Positions 47,956 through 62,209 of a stretch of 64,000 nucleotides of DNA are shown one piece after another (the first letter of the stretch is position 1; each line of letters starts with the position of its first letter). The notes under the pieces were generated by a model. That model had not been told where the DNA came from. It made no database searches and worked only from the letters and a program-made list of their open reading frames with translations. The DNA is from Diprion similis. Lineage: Eukaryota; Arthropoda; Insecta; Hymenoptera; Diprionidae. A program made the position numbers and the translations under genes. Location of the stretch: positions 5,580,001 through 5,644,000 of the forward strand of contig NC_060114.1 of the NCBI RefSeq assembly GCF_021155765.1, given 5' to 3'.

Positions 47956-48525
47956 AAAAAAAAAAAGAAAGAGTGAAAACTTGAAATCTGATCATGAGTT
48001 GCAGTCTTTCTATCAACAAAAAATATAAGTTAACTTTCGAAAAGAGGAGAAGAGAAAAGTAATACAAAATTGCGGGGATTCTGTTCAATTTTTTTATTCT
48101 GAAAGTAGACATTTTTTGTGTTTATGTGTTCCTTGCGATACTATGCTTCCTGGACAAGGATCTGCATAATCCTTTTTGTAAAATAAAGTGACAATCTTCA
48201 TTATGGTGGACGGTATAATATATGGTGCTCGTAATAATGCTTTAACCTTATTTTTCCTTACAGAGAACTCATTGCACACCTTTTATAATAAATATATATG
48301 AGGTATTCCATCCCAAGTGTGTAAACCCGTGACCCTCACCCTCTCGGATTTTTTTTATTTTTTTTTATATGATCGCATTGAGTCTAAAAGACACCTTCAT
48401 ATTTTTTTTAGATTTTTTCAAAAATCCCTTATTTCAAAAAAAAAAAAAAAAAAATTTCAAAAAAAAAACGCCATTTTTTTTAAATCTGAAAAATTTCTCA
48501 AAAAACCATGATAACATATAAAAAA

Positions 48526-48563
48526 TTTCAAGCTATCACTCGTAGTGGGCAGATAGCTTGAAA
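48526..48563. other. 12-bp stem-loop
   Basis: TTTCAAGCTATC and GATAGCTTGAAA are perfect complements separated by 14 nt. It sits 225 bp after GGTATTCCATCCCAAGTGTG (48302), which has the look of a transposon end, so this may be the remainder of a truncated hairpin element. Confidence 0.45.
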
Positions 48564-48829
48564 TAGAGATGAATATGCAAAATTTTTATGTCTCTTTTAA
48601 TCACTGTATTAATAAATTATTTTTCAGACACTTGAACAAATTTTTAGATCACGAAATTATTCCGCGAATCATTCGTTTTTTTTTTTTTAAATCTTTTATT
48701 TAGGGGAAATGTTGACGAGTTCGAGAATACAGACGGAATTTAAAATTTAAACACTTCACGATTGCAGCAGTTTGGAAATATCCAACATTCCGTAAAAATT
48801 TTCGTTCTGTTCACTTTAACTTCATCATA

Positions 48830-49232
48830 CAGGGTGGCCACAAATTTTTCGGGAGAAAAATCCATGAAATTTCCAGTTTTTCCAGGACCTAAAACCTAGT
48901 TTTCCCTGATATTTTCCCAGTTCTAGTAAGTTATTGAAACCTAAATCGATCAGTTTACTAACTCTATATTCGGTTAAAATTCAATTCCAATTGGGGAAAA
49001 TGTAACGTATAAAAAAAGTCAGTTTGAGCCAATTTGTTTTCTCGATAAAAAAAAAAAGTAAACTTATTACCTTAGAAAATCATTTCCAATTCCCATGATA
49101 GAAAAATGATATTTGCAATTTTTTCTATGACCAAATTAAAAATTCCCTGACAATTCCAGGTTTTCCATGGCTCCTTTCAAATTCCCTGACATTTCCAGAT
49201 TTTCCAGATTTTCCAGGTCTGTGGCCACCTTG
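48830..49232. mobile_element. MITE with CAGGGTGGCCAC ends and 5-bp target duplication
   Basis: The left end CAGGGTGGCCACAAAT and the complemented right end CAAGGTGGCCACAGAC are inverted repeats. TCATA flanks both sides (48825-48829 and 49233-49237), a 5-bp target-site duplication. The interior repeats TTTCCAG/CCCTGA-like words on both arms (AATTCCCTGACATTTCCAG and relatives). 403 bp, no coding capacity. A 5-bp duplication is unusual for TA or TTAA families; superfamily unresolved. Confidence 0.75.
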
Positions 49233-49380
49233 TCATACCCATAGAGTTGAAAATTTTATACACTCAAATACACATATTCAAATACACGGAAACAATTAGG
49301 AAAAGGTCGAATGAAAAATGTACATACAATTAACAGATATATAAGATAACGAACGTAATGAAGCCGGTGATGGAAATTCA

Positions 49381-49647
49381 ATGCGTTTTGCTCCAAAATT
49401 AATGGTGATGGTTAGAGGAATATCTCATCGCAATATCTACGCACGTAATCACAATAAGTGAGTACTATAAACAGATTCGTGCACACAAATCTATAAGTGA
49501 ATGTATTTAAATCTTTAAAAATTTAATAATCACTGAAAAGAAAACTTTTATGATAATTTCGTTCTTCCGCCTTTCAGGATGTCTGTCGTCATGGCGATTC
49601 CAAGATTCGCATACAATTTACCAAAGTATGTATTGGGTCTGGGATAA
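49381..49647 (+). CDS. speculative two-exon microprotein (48 aa)
   Basis: An ATG at 49381 opens MRFAPKLMVMVRGISHRN and onwards, running to a consensus donor AA|GTGAGT at 49457. An acceptor CTTTCAG ends at 49577, and joining in phase gives KMSVVMAIPRFAYNLPKYVL then a stop at 49645-49647. Phase compatibility at good sites is the only support. The product is basic and unrecognised. It could easily be chance. Confidence 0.15.
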
Positions 49648-49649
49648 AA

Positions 49650-51440
49650 TCACCAGAAGTATCTGCAAAAGAGATAAATTGCAATACATCCTGCATCGAG
49701 GTAATTTATTGAAAGAGGTTGTTCGATTGTTTGACGTTGCAAATTCTTTTTGCTCTTACGTTTGTTGCGAAAAAATTTTAGCAGTAAATTTATATAAAAT
49801 AAACAGTTTCCAACATTGTTCAGTAATGAGGATGGTATTTATAACGATAGTAAAGTATTTAAAGAAAATCGAGTACGATATATGTATAAAAATTGGTTCG
49901 AATTTTCACTTCGATCAGTTGACCTGAAAAAATCATTGACTGTATGTGAATACAGAATAAAAGAAGTTGCGAAAATGGCGAATAAAGAGAAAGAAATTAG
50001 TTAAAGGAATCTAGAAAACAATTATTAAATTAATTTAACACAACCATTACGTACGGCGTGAAAAGTCTTTACAAAAAATCATTGAATGATTATTTTTCTA
50101 ATTTCCATGTATGGGTATGTGTCTAGTATATTTTTATTATAAACATTGCAAAACTTGCATCGTAAAATGCAAAACTTTACGAATAATATCATAGCGAATA
50201 CTATTGTCATGTGAATATATAAAAAGAAATAGAAAAAAACCTATAAGTGATATTATATTATACGTATGAAATATATTAAATGTACCAATTCAGTTGATTA
50301 GTGATAAGAATGATAGAAATCAATGAAAGTAGTGATTTTATATTTATACAATGTAACAAGATTCAGAAATACTAACTTCGCTCATTTTTTCCCATACATA
50401 TAAACTACATCTAAGTATACTGACGATTATTATGAAATACGTTATATGGTGCGGATTACAAAAATTCAAATCAGTATGACAGGTAATGTGTAAAAAATAT
50501 TAGGAAATTTAGTTAATGGCAGTAGTACGTCTGATACAAATGTGTCGTATTATATGTTGTAGGAATATAATATACGAGCTGTATAGTTGACATAGTATTT
50601 AAGTGTATCAGTTAATTTTTTATCACAGCCATCTTACATATAAATAGGTAATGAACATAACCAATTAGTACATTGTTTGTTATACAATGTATATAAATAT
50701 ATATGTATAATGTATCGCAAGAATTGTTAGAAGAGTTTCTCGTCAATCAAATTTTAGTTTTATCAAGATGAGATTCGCTTCTGTCACTCGGCGTGATTTG
50801 GCAAGTGCAACTTGTGAAAGATGGTAAAAAAAATTTGGTAGAACAAAATTTGATGTATTATTAACGATCAGAGAGAAAATTTATCTGAAATAAGTCCTGA
50901 TGAATACGACGATATAAAAATGTACTGAAAAAGTTACAATAATTAATAAGCTATGTATAATAATTTATATGAATAAAATATTGACCAACATAAAATAAAA
51001 TTCCATGACAACCGTGAAGAATCTTTTCTACGGGTTTGACATCTTTTTTTATCTTCATCTGGGCACGTTCCGTATTTTCATAAGTTGAAAATGATGAGTG
51101 TAGTGGAATTCTGATATTGGGGCATTTTACATGAAGTGGAAAACGAAAGAAATATGAGGTTCTGAAATTCATTTATCATTCAGATTCATGCCAAAATCGA
51201 TAGCGGGCGAGATTTCGATGTCAAGTATCTGTGTAAAGTCGATTAGATTACGCATTCGATCAAAATCGTGCAGCTACCGCGCTCTGGCATGGAGAAGAAA
51301 AAGTAAAATGTTTTTTTCATCGTCTTTGACAGCTGATACTACGGAAAACACTTGATGGATTTCTATCAGACTTTCACAGACTCCGGCGTTAGTTGGGGAT
51401 CGTTTTAAAAAAGTGGATGATTTATGTTGTAGTTGTTGGA
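49650..51440. other. AT-rich spacer before the satellite
   Basis: Very A/T-rich with many TATA-like words. A 125-codon plus frame (49550-49927) has no recognisable feature. I see no gene. Confidence 0.5.
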
Positions 51441-52990
51441 TTTACTGTTTTTTTTTAGCCAAAAATCTGTTGTCTGAGAAGTGATTAGTGTGACCCATTA
51501 CTGACTGATTGGACCCCCTGTAACCCGAGAGTCGTTGCATCTTGCACGCAGGCTGGAGCCTTAACTCCACTTAGGGCACAACCCTCCTCTATGGAAAGTT
51601 AGGGTAAATTCTATTTTTGGTTGGCTGTAACTCTTAATCCATTGCTCGCGGCCTATTCCGGTTGCGTGCTATCGATTTGTCTCGCAAAATTGAGTCGAAA
51701 TAGTGCCGCAACGAATCAATCGCAGCACTTTCCGAAGTCGTCTAAATTTTCACAAAAAAACCAAGGGGGTTAGCATTAGTTTTTTCGTCATTTTCGGAGC
51801 CGGAAATTTTTTGTGTCGAAATCAATTCGTATGACTCTTTCTGAATTATTTGGACGCCCAGGAACTCGGAAAACACAACAAAAAAAGCGTAGGACAGGCA
51901 GCGGAGAAATGACGACGCAAGGACCAGCAGCAAAAAAATTAAGGGAATATGTCTTTCGTTTTTTGGCTGTAACTTTTGATCCGTAGATCGCAGCCTATTG
52001 GGACTGCGCTTAATCGATTTCTCTCGCGAAACTACGTCGGAATAGTGCCCTAGAGAATTGATTGCAGCACCTTTCGTAAACCTCAAAATTTTCGTCAAAA
52101 ATCCGAAGGGGTTAACCTGACGTTTTTTGTGATTTCCTGAGCCGAAAACTTTTTGGCTGTGAATCGAATCGTCAGGGTCTTTCTTGACTAATTGGACCCC
52201 CAGGAACTCAGAAAACACAGCAAAAAGAGCGTAAAAGCAACAGCAGAGGAATTAGGAGGCAAGGACCAGCAGCATAAGAATTAAGAAAATATGTCTTCTG
52301 TTTCGTGGCTGTAACTTTTGATCCGTTGATCGCAGCCTATTAGGACTACGCTAAATCGATTTCTCTCGCGAAACTACGTCGGAATAGTGCCCTAGATAAT
52401 TGATTGCAGCACCTTTCGTAAACCTCAAAATTTTCGTCAAAAATCCGAAGGGGTTAACCTGACGTTTTTTGTGATTTCCTGAGCCGAAAACTTTTTGGCT
52501 GTGAATCGAATCGTCAGGGTCTTTCTTGACTAATTGGACCCCCAGGAACTCAGAAAACACAGCAAAAAGAGCGTAGAAGCAACAGCAGAGGAATTAGGAG
52601 GCAAGGACCAGCAGCATAAGAATTAAGAAAATATGTCTTCTGTTTCGTGGCTGTAACTTTTGATCCGTTGATCGCAGCCTATTAGGACTACGCTAAATCG
52701 ATTTCTCTCGCGAAACTACGTCGGAAAAGTGCCCTGAAGAATTGATTGCAGCACCTTTCGTAAACCTCAAAATTTTCGTCAAAAATCCGAAGGGGTTAAC
52801 CTTACTTTTTTGTGATTTTTTAGGCCGAAAACTTTTTGGCATGGAATCAATTCGTAAGGGTCTTTCTTGACTAATTGGACCCCCAGGAACTCAGTAATCA
52901 CAGTAAAAAGAGCGTAGGAGCAACAGCAGAGAAATTGAGACGCTAGGACCAGCAGCATAAGAATTGAGAAAATATGTCGTTCGTTTTTTG
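51440..52990. repeat. diverged left edge of the satellite
   Basis: The first units are much less like the consensus: the unit at 51623 reads GGCTGTAACTCTTAATCCATTG and CCTATTCCGG where inner units read CCTATTGGGACTG. Similarity rises over about 1.5 kb. The boundary with unique DNA is gradual, near 51440-51510. Confidence 0.8.
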
Positions 52991-55721
52991 GCTGTAACTT
53001 TTGAACCGTTGATCGCAGCCCATTGGGACTGCGCTTAATCGATTTCTCTCGCAAAATGACGTCGAAATAGTGCCGTGAAGAATTGATTGCAGCACTTTTC
53101 GAAAACCTCAAAATTTTCAGCGGAAATCTGAAGGGGTTAACCTGACTTTTTTTGCGATTTCCTAAGCCGAAAACTTTTTGGCTGGGAATCGATTCGTAAG
53201 GGTCTATCTTTACTAATTGGACCCTCAAGAACTCAGAAATCACAGTCAAAAGAGCGTAGGAGCAACAGCAGAGAAATTACGACGCTAGGACCAGCAGCAT
53301 AAAAATTGAGAAAAGATGTCGTTCGTTTTTTGGCTGTAACTTTTGATCCGTTGGTCGCAGCCTATTGGGACTGCGCTTAATCGATTTCTCTCGCATAATT
53401 ACGTCGGAATAGTGCCCTGAAGAATTGATTGCAGCACCTTTCGAAAACCTCAAAATTTTCGTCAAAAATCCAAAGGGGTTAACCTTACTTTTTTGTGATT
53501 TTTTGAGCCGAAAACTTTTTGGCATGGAATCGATTCGTAAGGGGCTTTCTTGACTAATTGGACCCCCAGGAACTCAGACATCACAGTAAAAAGAGCGTAG
53601 GAGCAACAGCAGAGAAATTACGACGCTAGGACCAGCAGCATAAAAATTGAGAAAATACGTTTTTCGTTTTTTGGCTGTAACTTTTGATCCGTTGATCGCA
53701 GCCTATTGGGACTGCGCTTAATCGATTTCTGCCGCAAAATTACGTCGGAATAGTGCCCTGGAAAATTGATTGCAGCACTTTTGGAAAACCTTAAAATTTT
53801 TGCCAAAAATCCAAAGGGGTTAGCCTTACTTTTATGTGATTTTTTGAGCCGAAAACTTTTTGGCTTGGAATCGATTCGTAAGGGTCTATCTTTACTAATT
53901 GGACCCCCAAGAACTCAGAAATCACAGTCAAAAGAGCGTAGGAGCAACAGCAGACAAATTACGACCCAAAGACCAGCAGCAAAAAAATTCCGAAAATCCG
54001 TCTATCGTTTTTTGGCTGTAACTTTTGATCCGTTGATCGCAGCCCATTGGGACTGCGCTTAATCGTTTTCTCTCGCAAAATTACTTCGGAATAGTGCCGT
54101 GGAGAATTGATTGCAGCACTTTTGCAAAACCTCAAAATTTTCACCAAAAATCCAAAGGGGTTAGCCTTACTTTTTTGTGATTTTTTGAGCCGAAAACTTT
54201 TTGGCTTGGAATCGATTCGTAAGGGTCTTTTTTGACTAATTGGACCCCCAGAAACTCAGAAATCACAGTCAAAAGAGCGTAGGAGCAACAGCAAAGAAAT
54301 TACGACGCTAGGACCAGCAGCATAAAAATTGAGAAAAGATGTCGTTCGTTTTTTGGCTGTAACTTTTGATCCGTTGGTCGCAGCCTATTGGGACTGCGCT
54401 TAATCGATTTCTCTCGCAAAATTACGTCGGAATAGTGCCCTGAAGAATTGATTGCAGCACCTTTCGAAAACCTCAAAATTTTCGTCAAAAATCCAAAGGG
54501 GTTAACCTTACTTTTTTGTGATTTTTTGAGCCGAAAACTTTTTGGCATGGAATCGATTCGTAAGGGGCTTTCTTGACTAATTGGACCCCCAGGAACTCAG
54601 ACATCACAGTAAAAAGAGCGTAGGAGCAACAGCAGAGAAATTACGACGCTAGGACCAGCAGCATAAAAATTGAGAAAATACGTTTTTCGTTTTTCGGCTG
54701 TAACTTTTGATCCGTTGATCGCAGCCTATTGGGACTGCGCTCAATCGATTTCTCTCGCAAAATTACGTCGGAATAGTGCCCTGGAAATATGATTGCGGCA
54801 CTTTTGGAAAACCTCATAATTTTCGCCAAAACTCCAAAGGGGTTAGCCTTACTTTTTTCGTGATTTTCTGGGCCGAAAACTTTTTGGCTTGGAATCGATT
54901 CGTAAGGGTCTTTCTTGACTAATTGGACCCCCAGAAACTCAGAAAACACAGCAAAAAGAGCGTAGGAGCAACAGCAGAGAAATTACGACCCAACGACTAG
55001 CCGCAAAAAAAATTCAGAAAATCCGTCCATCGTTTTTTGGCTGTAACTTTTGATCCGATGATCGCAGCCCATTGGGACTGCGCTTAATCGTTTTCTCTCG
55101 CAAAATTACTTCGGAATAGTGCCGTGGAGAATTGATTGCAGCACTTTTGCAAAACCTCAAAATTTTCACCAAAAATCCAAAGGGGTTAGCCTTACTTTTT
55201 TGTGATTTTTTGAGCCGAAAACTTTTTGGCTTGGAATCGATTCGTAAGGGTCTTTCTTGACTAATTGGACCCCCAGAAACTCAGAAAACACAGCAAAAAG
55301 AGCGTAGGAGCAACAGCAGAGAAATTACGACTCAACGACTAGCCGCAAAAAAAATTCAGAAAATCCGTCCATCGTTTTTTGGCTGTAACTTTTGATCCGA
55401 TGATCGCAGCCTATTGGGACTGCGCTTAATCGATTTCTCTCGCAAAATTACGTCGGAATAGTGCCCTGAAGAATTGATTGCAGCACCTTTCGAAAACCTC
55501 AAAATTTTCGTCAAAAATCCAAAGGGGTTAGCCTTACTTTTTTGTGATTTTTTGAGCCGGAAACTTTTTGGTATGGAATCGATTCGTAAGGGGCTTTCTT
55601 GACTAATTGGACCCCCAGGAACTCAGACATCACAGTAAAAAGAGCGTAGGAGCAACAGCAGAGAAATTACGACGCTAGGACCAGCAGCATAAAAATTGAG
55701 AAAATACGTTTTTCGTTTTTT

Positions 55722-58700
55722 GGCTGTAACTTCCGATCCGTTGATCGCAGCCTATTGGGACTGCGCTTAATCGATTTCTGCCGCAAAATTACGTCGGAAT
55801 AGTGCCCTGGAAAATTGATTGCAGCACTTTTGGAAAACCTTAAAATTTTTGCCAAAAATCCAAAGGGGATAGCCTTACTTTTATGTGATTTTTTGAGCCG
55901 AAAACTTTTTGTCTTGGAATCGATTCGTAAGGGTCGATCTTTACTAATTGGACCCCCAAGAACTCAGAAATCACAGTCAAAAGAGCGTAGGAGCAACAGC
56001 AGAGAAATTACGACGCTAGGACCAGCAGCATAAAAATTGAGAAAAGATGTCGTTCGTTTTTTGGCTGTAACTTTTGATCCGTTGGTCGCAGCCTATTGGG
56101 ACTGCGCTGAATCAATTTCTCTCGCAAAATTACGTCGGAATAGTGCCCTGGAAAATTGATTGCGGCACTTTTGGAAAACCTCAAAATTTTCGCCAAAACT
56201 CCAAAGGGGTTAGCCTTACTTTTTTCGTGATTTTTTGAGCCGAAAACTTTTTGGCTTGGAATCGATTCGTCAGGGTCTTTATTGACTAATTCGACCCCCA
56301 GGAACTCAAAAAACACAGCAAACAGAGCGTAGGAGCAACAGCAGAGAAATTACGACCCAAAGACCAGCAGCAAAGAAATTCCGAAAATCCGTCTATCGTT
56401 TCTTGGCTGTAACTTTTGATCCGTTGATCGCAGCCCATTGGGACTGCGCTTAATCGTTTTCTCTCGCAAAATTACTTCGGAATAGTGCCGTGGAGAATTG
56501 ATTGCAGCACTTTTGCAAAACCTCAAAATTTTCACCAAAAATCCAAAGGGGTTAGCCTTACTTTTTTGTGATTTTTTGAGCCGAAAACTTTTTGGCTTGG
56601 AATCGATTCGTAAGGGTCTTTTTTGACTAATTGGACCCCCAGAAACTCAGAAAACACAGCAAAAAGAGCGTAGGAGCAACAGCAGAGAAATTACGACCCA
56701 ACGACTAGCCGCAAAAAAAATTCAGAAAATCCGTCCATCGTTTTTTGGCTGTAACTTTTGATCCGATGATCGCAGCCTATTGGGACTGCGCTTAATCGAT
56801 TTATCTCGCGAAACTACGTCGGAATAGTGCCCTGAAGAATTGATTGCAGCACCTTTGGAAAACCTTGAAATTTTCGCCAAAAATCCAAAGGGGTTAGCCT
56901 TACTTTTTTGTGATTTTTTGAGCTGGAAACTTTTTGGCATGGAATCGATTCGTAAGGGTCTTTCCTGACTGATTGGACCCTCAGGAACTCAGAAATCACA
57001 GTAAAAAGAGCGCAGGAGCAACAGCAGAGAAATTACGACGCTAGGACCAGCAGCATAAAAATTGAGAAAATATGTGTTTTGTTTTTTGGCTGTAACTTCC
57101 GATCCGTTGATCGCAGCCTATTGGGACTGCGCTTAATCGATTTCTGCCGCAAAATGACGTCGGAATAGTGCCCTGGAAAATTGATTGCAGCACTTTTGGA
57201 AAACCTTAAAATTTTTGCCAAAAATCCAAAGGGGTTAGCCTTACTTTTATGTGATCTTTTGAGCTGAAAACTTTTTGGCTTGGAATCGATTCGTAAGGGT
57301 CTATCTTTACTAATTGGACCCCCAAGAACTCAGAAATCACAGTCAAAAGAGCGTAGGAGCAACAGCAAAGAAATTACGACGCTAGGACCAGCAGCATAAA
57401 AATTGAGAAAAGATGTCGTTCGTTTTTTGGCTGTAACTTTTGATCCGTTGGTCGCAGCCTATTGGGACTGCGCTTAATCGATTTCTCTCGCAAAATTACG
57501 TCGGAATAGTGCCCTGAAGAATTGATTGCAGCACCTTTCGAAAACCTCAAAATTTTCGTCAAAAATCCAAAGGGGTTAACCTTACTTTTTTGTGATTTTT
57601 TGAGCCGAAAACTTTTTGGCATGGAATCGATTCGTAAGGGGCTTTCTTGACTAATTGGACCCCCAGGAACTCAGACATCACAGTAAAAAGAGCGTAGGAG
57701 CAACAGCAGAGAAATTACGACGCTAGGACCAGCAGCATAAAAATTGAGAAAATACGTTTTTCGTTTTTCGGCTGTAACTTTTGATCCGTTGATCGCAGCC
57801 TATTGGGACTGCGCTCAATCGATTTCTCTCGCAAAATTACGTCGGAATAGTGCCCTGGAAATATGATTGCGGCACTTTTGGAAAACCTCATAATTTTCGC
57901 CAAAACTCCAAAGGGGTTAGCCTTACTTTTTTCGTGATTTTCTGGGCCGAAAACTTTTTGGCTTGGAATCGATTCGTAAGGGTCTTTCTTGACTAATTGG
58001 ACCCCCAGAAACTCAGAAAACACAGCAAAAAGAGCGTAGGAGCAACAGCAGAGAAATTACGACCCAACGACTAGCCGCAAAAAAAATTCAGAAAATCCGT
58101 CCATCGTTTTTTGGCTGTAACTTTTGATCCGATGATCGCAGCCCATTGGGACTGCGCTTAATCGTTTTCTCTCGCAAAATTACTTCGGAATAGTGCCGTG
58201 GAGAATTGATTGCAGCACTTTTGCAAAACCTCAAAATTTTCACCAAAAATCCAAAGGGGTTAGCCTTACTTTTTTGTGATTTTTTGAGCCGAAAACTTTT
58301 TGGCTTGGAATCGATTCGTAAGGGTCTTTCTTGACTAATTGGACCCCCAGAAACTCAGAAAACACAGCAAAAAGAGCGTAGGAGCAACAGCAGAGAAATT
58401 ACGACTCAACGACTAGCCGCAAAAAAAATTCAGAAAATCCGTCCATCGTTTTTTGGCTGTAACTTTTGATCCGATGATCGCAGCCTATTGGGACTGCGCC
58501 TAATCGATTTATCTCGCGAAACTACGTCGGAATAGTGCCCTGAAGAATTGATTGCAGCACCTTTGGAAAACCTCGAAATTTTCGCCAAAAATCCAAAGGG
58601 GTTAGCCTTACTTTTTTGTGATTTTTTGAGTCGAAAACTTTTTGGCATGGAATCGATTCGTAAGGGTCTTTCTTGACTAATTGGACCCCCAGGAACTCAG

Positions 58701-61700
58701 AAATCACAGTAAAAAGAGCGTAGGAGCAACAGCAGAGAAATTACGACGCTAGGACCAGCAGCATAAAAATTGAGAAAATATGTGTTTTGTTTTTTGGCTG
58801 TAACTTTTGATCCGTTGGTCGCAGCCTATTGGGACTGCGCTTAATCGATTTCTCTCGCAAAATTACGTCGGAATAGTGCCCTGAAGAATTGATTGCAGCA
58901 CCTTTCGAAAACCTCAAAATTTTCGTCAAAAATCCAAAGGGGTTAACCTTACTTTTTTGTGATTTTTTGAGCCGGAAACTTTTTGGCATGGAATCGATTC
59001 GTAAGGGGCTTTCTTGACTAATTGGACCCCCAGGAACTCAGACATCACAGTAAAAAGAGCGTAGGAGCAACAGCAGAGAAATTACGACGCTAGGACCAGC
59101 AGCATAAAAATTGAGAAAATACGTTTTTCGTTTTTTGGCTGTAACTTCCGATCCGTTGATCGCAGCCTATTGGGACTGCGCTTGATCGATTTCTGCCGCA
59201 AAATTACGTCGGAATAGTGCCCTGGAAAATTGATTGCAGCACTTTTGGAAAACCTTAAAATTTTTGCCAAAAATCCAAAGGGGTTAGCCTTACTTTTATG
59301 TGATTTTTTGAGCCGCAAACTTTTTGGCTTTGAATCGATTCGTAAGGGTCTATCTTTACTAATTGGACCCCCAAGAACTCAGAAATCACAGTCAAAAGAG
59401 CGTAGGAGCAACAGCAGAGAAATTACGACGCTAGGACCAGCAGCATAAAAATTGAGAAAAGATGTCGTTCGTTTTTTGGCTGTAACTTTTGATCCGTTGG
59501 TCGCAGCCTATTGGGACTGCGCTTAATCGATTTCTCTCGCAAAATTACGTCGGAATAGTGCCCTGGAAAATTGATTGCGGCACTTTTGGAAAACCTCAAA
59601 ATTTTCGCCAAAACTCCAAAGGGGTTAGCCTCACTTTTTTCGTGATTTTTTGAGCCGTAAACTTTTTGGCTTGGAATCGATTCGTGAGGGTCTTTCTTGA
59701 CTAATTCGACCCCCAGGAACTCAAAAAACACAGCAAACAGAGCGTAGGAGCAACAGCAGAGAAATTACGACCCAAAGACCAGCAGCAAAGAAATTCCGAA
59801 AATCCGTCTATCGTTTCTTGGCTGTAACTTTTGATCCGTTGATCGCAGCCCATTGGGACTGCGCTTAATCGTTTTCTCTCGCAAAATTACTTCGGAATAG
59901 TGCCGTGGAGAATTGATTGCAGCACTTTTGCAAAACCTCAAAATTTTCACCAAAAATCCAAAGGGGTTAGCCTTACTTTTTTGTGATTTTTTGAGCCGAA
60001 AACTTTTTGGCTTGGAATCGATTCGTAAGGGTCTTTTTTGACTAATTGGACCCCCAGAAACTCAGAAAACACAGCAAAAAGAGCGTAGGAGCAACAGCAG
60101 AGAAATTACGACCCAACGACTAGCCGCAAAAAAAATTCAGAAAATCCGTCCATCGTTTTTTGGCTGTAACTTTTGATCCGATGATCGCAGCCTATTGGGA
60201 CTGCGCTTAATCGATTTATCTCGCGAAACTACGTCGGAATAGTGCCCTGAAGAATTGATTGCAGCACCTTTGGAAAACCTTGAAATTTTCGCCAAAAATC
60301 CAAAGGGGTTAGCCTTACTTTTTTGTGATTTTTTGAGCTGGAAACTTTTTGGCATGGAATCGATTTGTAAGGGTCTTTCCTGACTGATTGGACCCTCAGG
60401 AACTCAGAAATCACAGTAAAAAGAGCGCAGGAGCAACAGCAGAGAAATTACGACGCTAGGACCAGCAGCATAAAAATTGAGAAAATATGTGTTTTGTTTT
60501 TTGGCTGTAACTTCCGATCCGTTGATCGCAGCCTATTGGGACTGCGCTTAATCGATTTCTGCCGCAAAATGACGTCGGAATAGTGCCCTGGAAAATTGAT
60601 TGCAGCACTTTTGGAAAACCTTAAAATTTTTGCCAAAAATCCAAAGGGGTTAGCCTTACTTTTATGTGATCTTTTGAGCTGAAAACTTTTTGGCTTGGAA
60701 TCGATTCGTAAGGGTCTATCTTTACTAATTGGACCCCCAAGAACTCAGAAATCACAGTCAAAAGAGCGTAGGAGCAACAGCAAAGAAATTACGACGCTAG
60801 GACCAGCAGCATAAAAATTGAGAAAAGATGTCGTTCGTTTTTTGGCTGTAACTTTTGATCCGTTGGTCGCAGCCTATTGGGACTGCGCTTAATCGATTTC
60901 TCTCGCAAAATTACGTCGGAATAGTGCCCTGAAGAATTGATTGCAGCACCTTTCGAAAACCTCAAAATTTTCGTCAAAAATCCAAAGGGGTTAACCTTAC
61001 TTTTTTGTGATTTTTTGAGCAGAAAACTTTTTGGCATGGAATCGATTCGTAAGGGGCTTTCTTGACTAATTGGACCCCCAGGAACTCAGACATCACAGTA
61101 AAAAGAGCGTAGGAGCAACAGCAGAGAAATTACGACGCTAGGACCAGCAGCATAAAAATTGAGAAAATACGTTTTTCGTTTTTCGGCTGTAACTTTTGAT
61201 CCGTTGATCGCAGCCTATTGGGACTGCGCTCAATCGATTTCTCTCGCAAAATTACGTCGGAATAGTGCCCTGGAAATATGATTGCGGCACTTTTGGAAAA
61301 CCTCATAATTTTCGCCAAAACTCCAAAGGGGTTAGCCTTACTTTTTTCGTGATTTTCTGGGCCGAAAACTTTTTGGCTTGGAATCGATTCGTAAGGGTCT
61401 TTCTTGACTAATTGGACCCCCAGAAACTCAGAAAACACAGCAAAAAGAGCGTAGGAGCAACAGCAGAGAAATTACGACTCAACGACTAGCCGCAAAAAAA
61501 ATTCAGAAAATCCGTCCATCGTTTTTTGGCTGTAACTTTTGATCCGATGATCGCAGCCTATTGGGACTGCGCCTAATCGATTTATCTCGCGAAACTACGT
61601 CGGAATAGTGCCCTGAAGAATTGATTGCAGCACCTTTGGAAAACCTCGAAATTTTCGCCAAAAATCCAAAGGGGTTAGCCTTACTTTTTTGTGATTTTTT

Positions 61701-62209
61701 GAGTCGAAAACTTTTTGGCATGGAATCGATTCGTAAGGGTCTTTCTTGACTAATTGGACCCCCAGGAACTCAGAAATCACAGTAAAAAGAGCGTAGGAGC
61801 AACAGCAGAGAAATTACGACGCTAGGACCAGCAGCATAAAAATTGAGAAAATATGTGTTTTGTTTTTTGGCTGTAACTTTTGATCCGTTGGTCGCAGCCT
61901 ATTGGGACTGCGCTTAATCGATTTCTCTCGCAAAATTACGTCGGAATAGTGCCCTGAAGAATTGATTGCAGCACCTTTCGAAAACCTCAAAATTTTCGTC
62001 AAAAATCCAAAGGGGTTAACCTTACTTTTTTGTGATTTTTTGAGCCGGAAACTTTTTGGCATGGAATCGATTCGTAAGGGGCTTTCTTGACTAATTGGAC
62101 CCCCAGGAACTCAGACATCACAGTAAAAAGAGCGTAGGAGCAACAGCAGAGAAATTACGACGCTAGGACCAGCAGCATAAAAATTGAGAAAATACGTTTT
62201 TCGTTTTTT
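55722..62209. repeat. higher-order repeat of the satellite (10-mer, 3,415 bp)
   Basis: Unit variants can be told apart by words such as TTTCTGCCGC, GTTGGTCGCAG, CGTTTTCTCTC, TTTATCTCGCG and TTTCGGCTG. The order of ten variants from 55722 repeats from 59137, exactly 3,415 bp later. In the second block one unit (the equivalent of 58113) is missing. The next block begins at 62210 with a unit that starts as one variant and ends as another. Confidence 0.85.

Noticed and set aside
48094-48279. 61-codon minus frame with a Wnt-like or cysteine-peptide look
   Set aside because: Only a few residues resemble such proteins, there is no convincing acceptor, and it lies antisense just downstream of the sphingomyelinase.
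49550-49927. 125-codon plus frame after the MITE
   Set aside because: No recognisable motif; the upstream acceptor fits another short frame equally well, and composition is A/T-driven.
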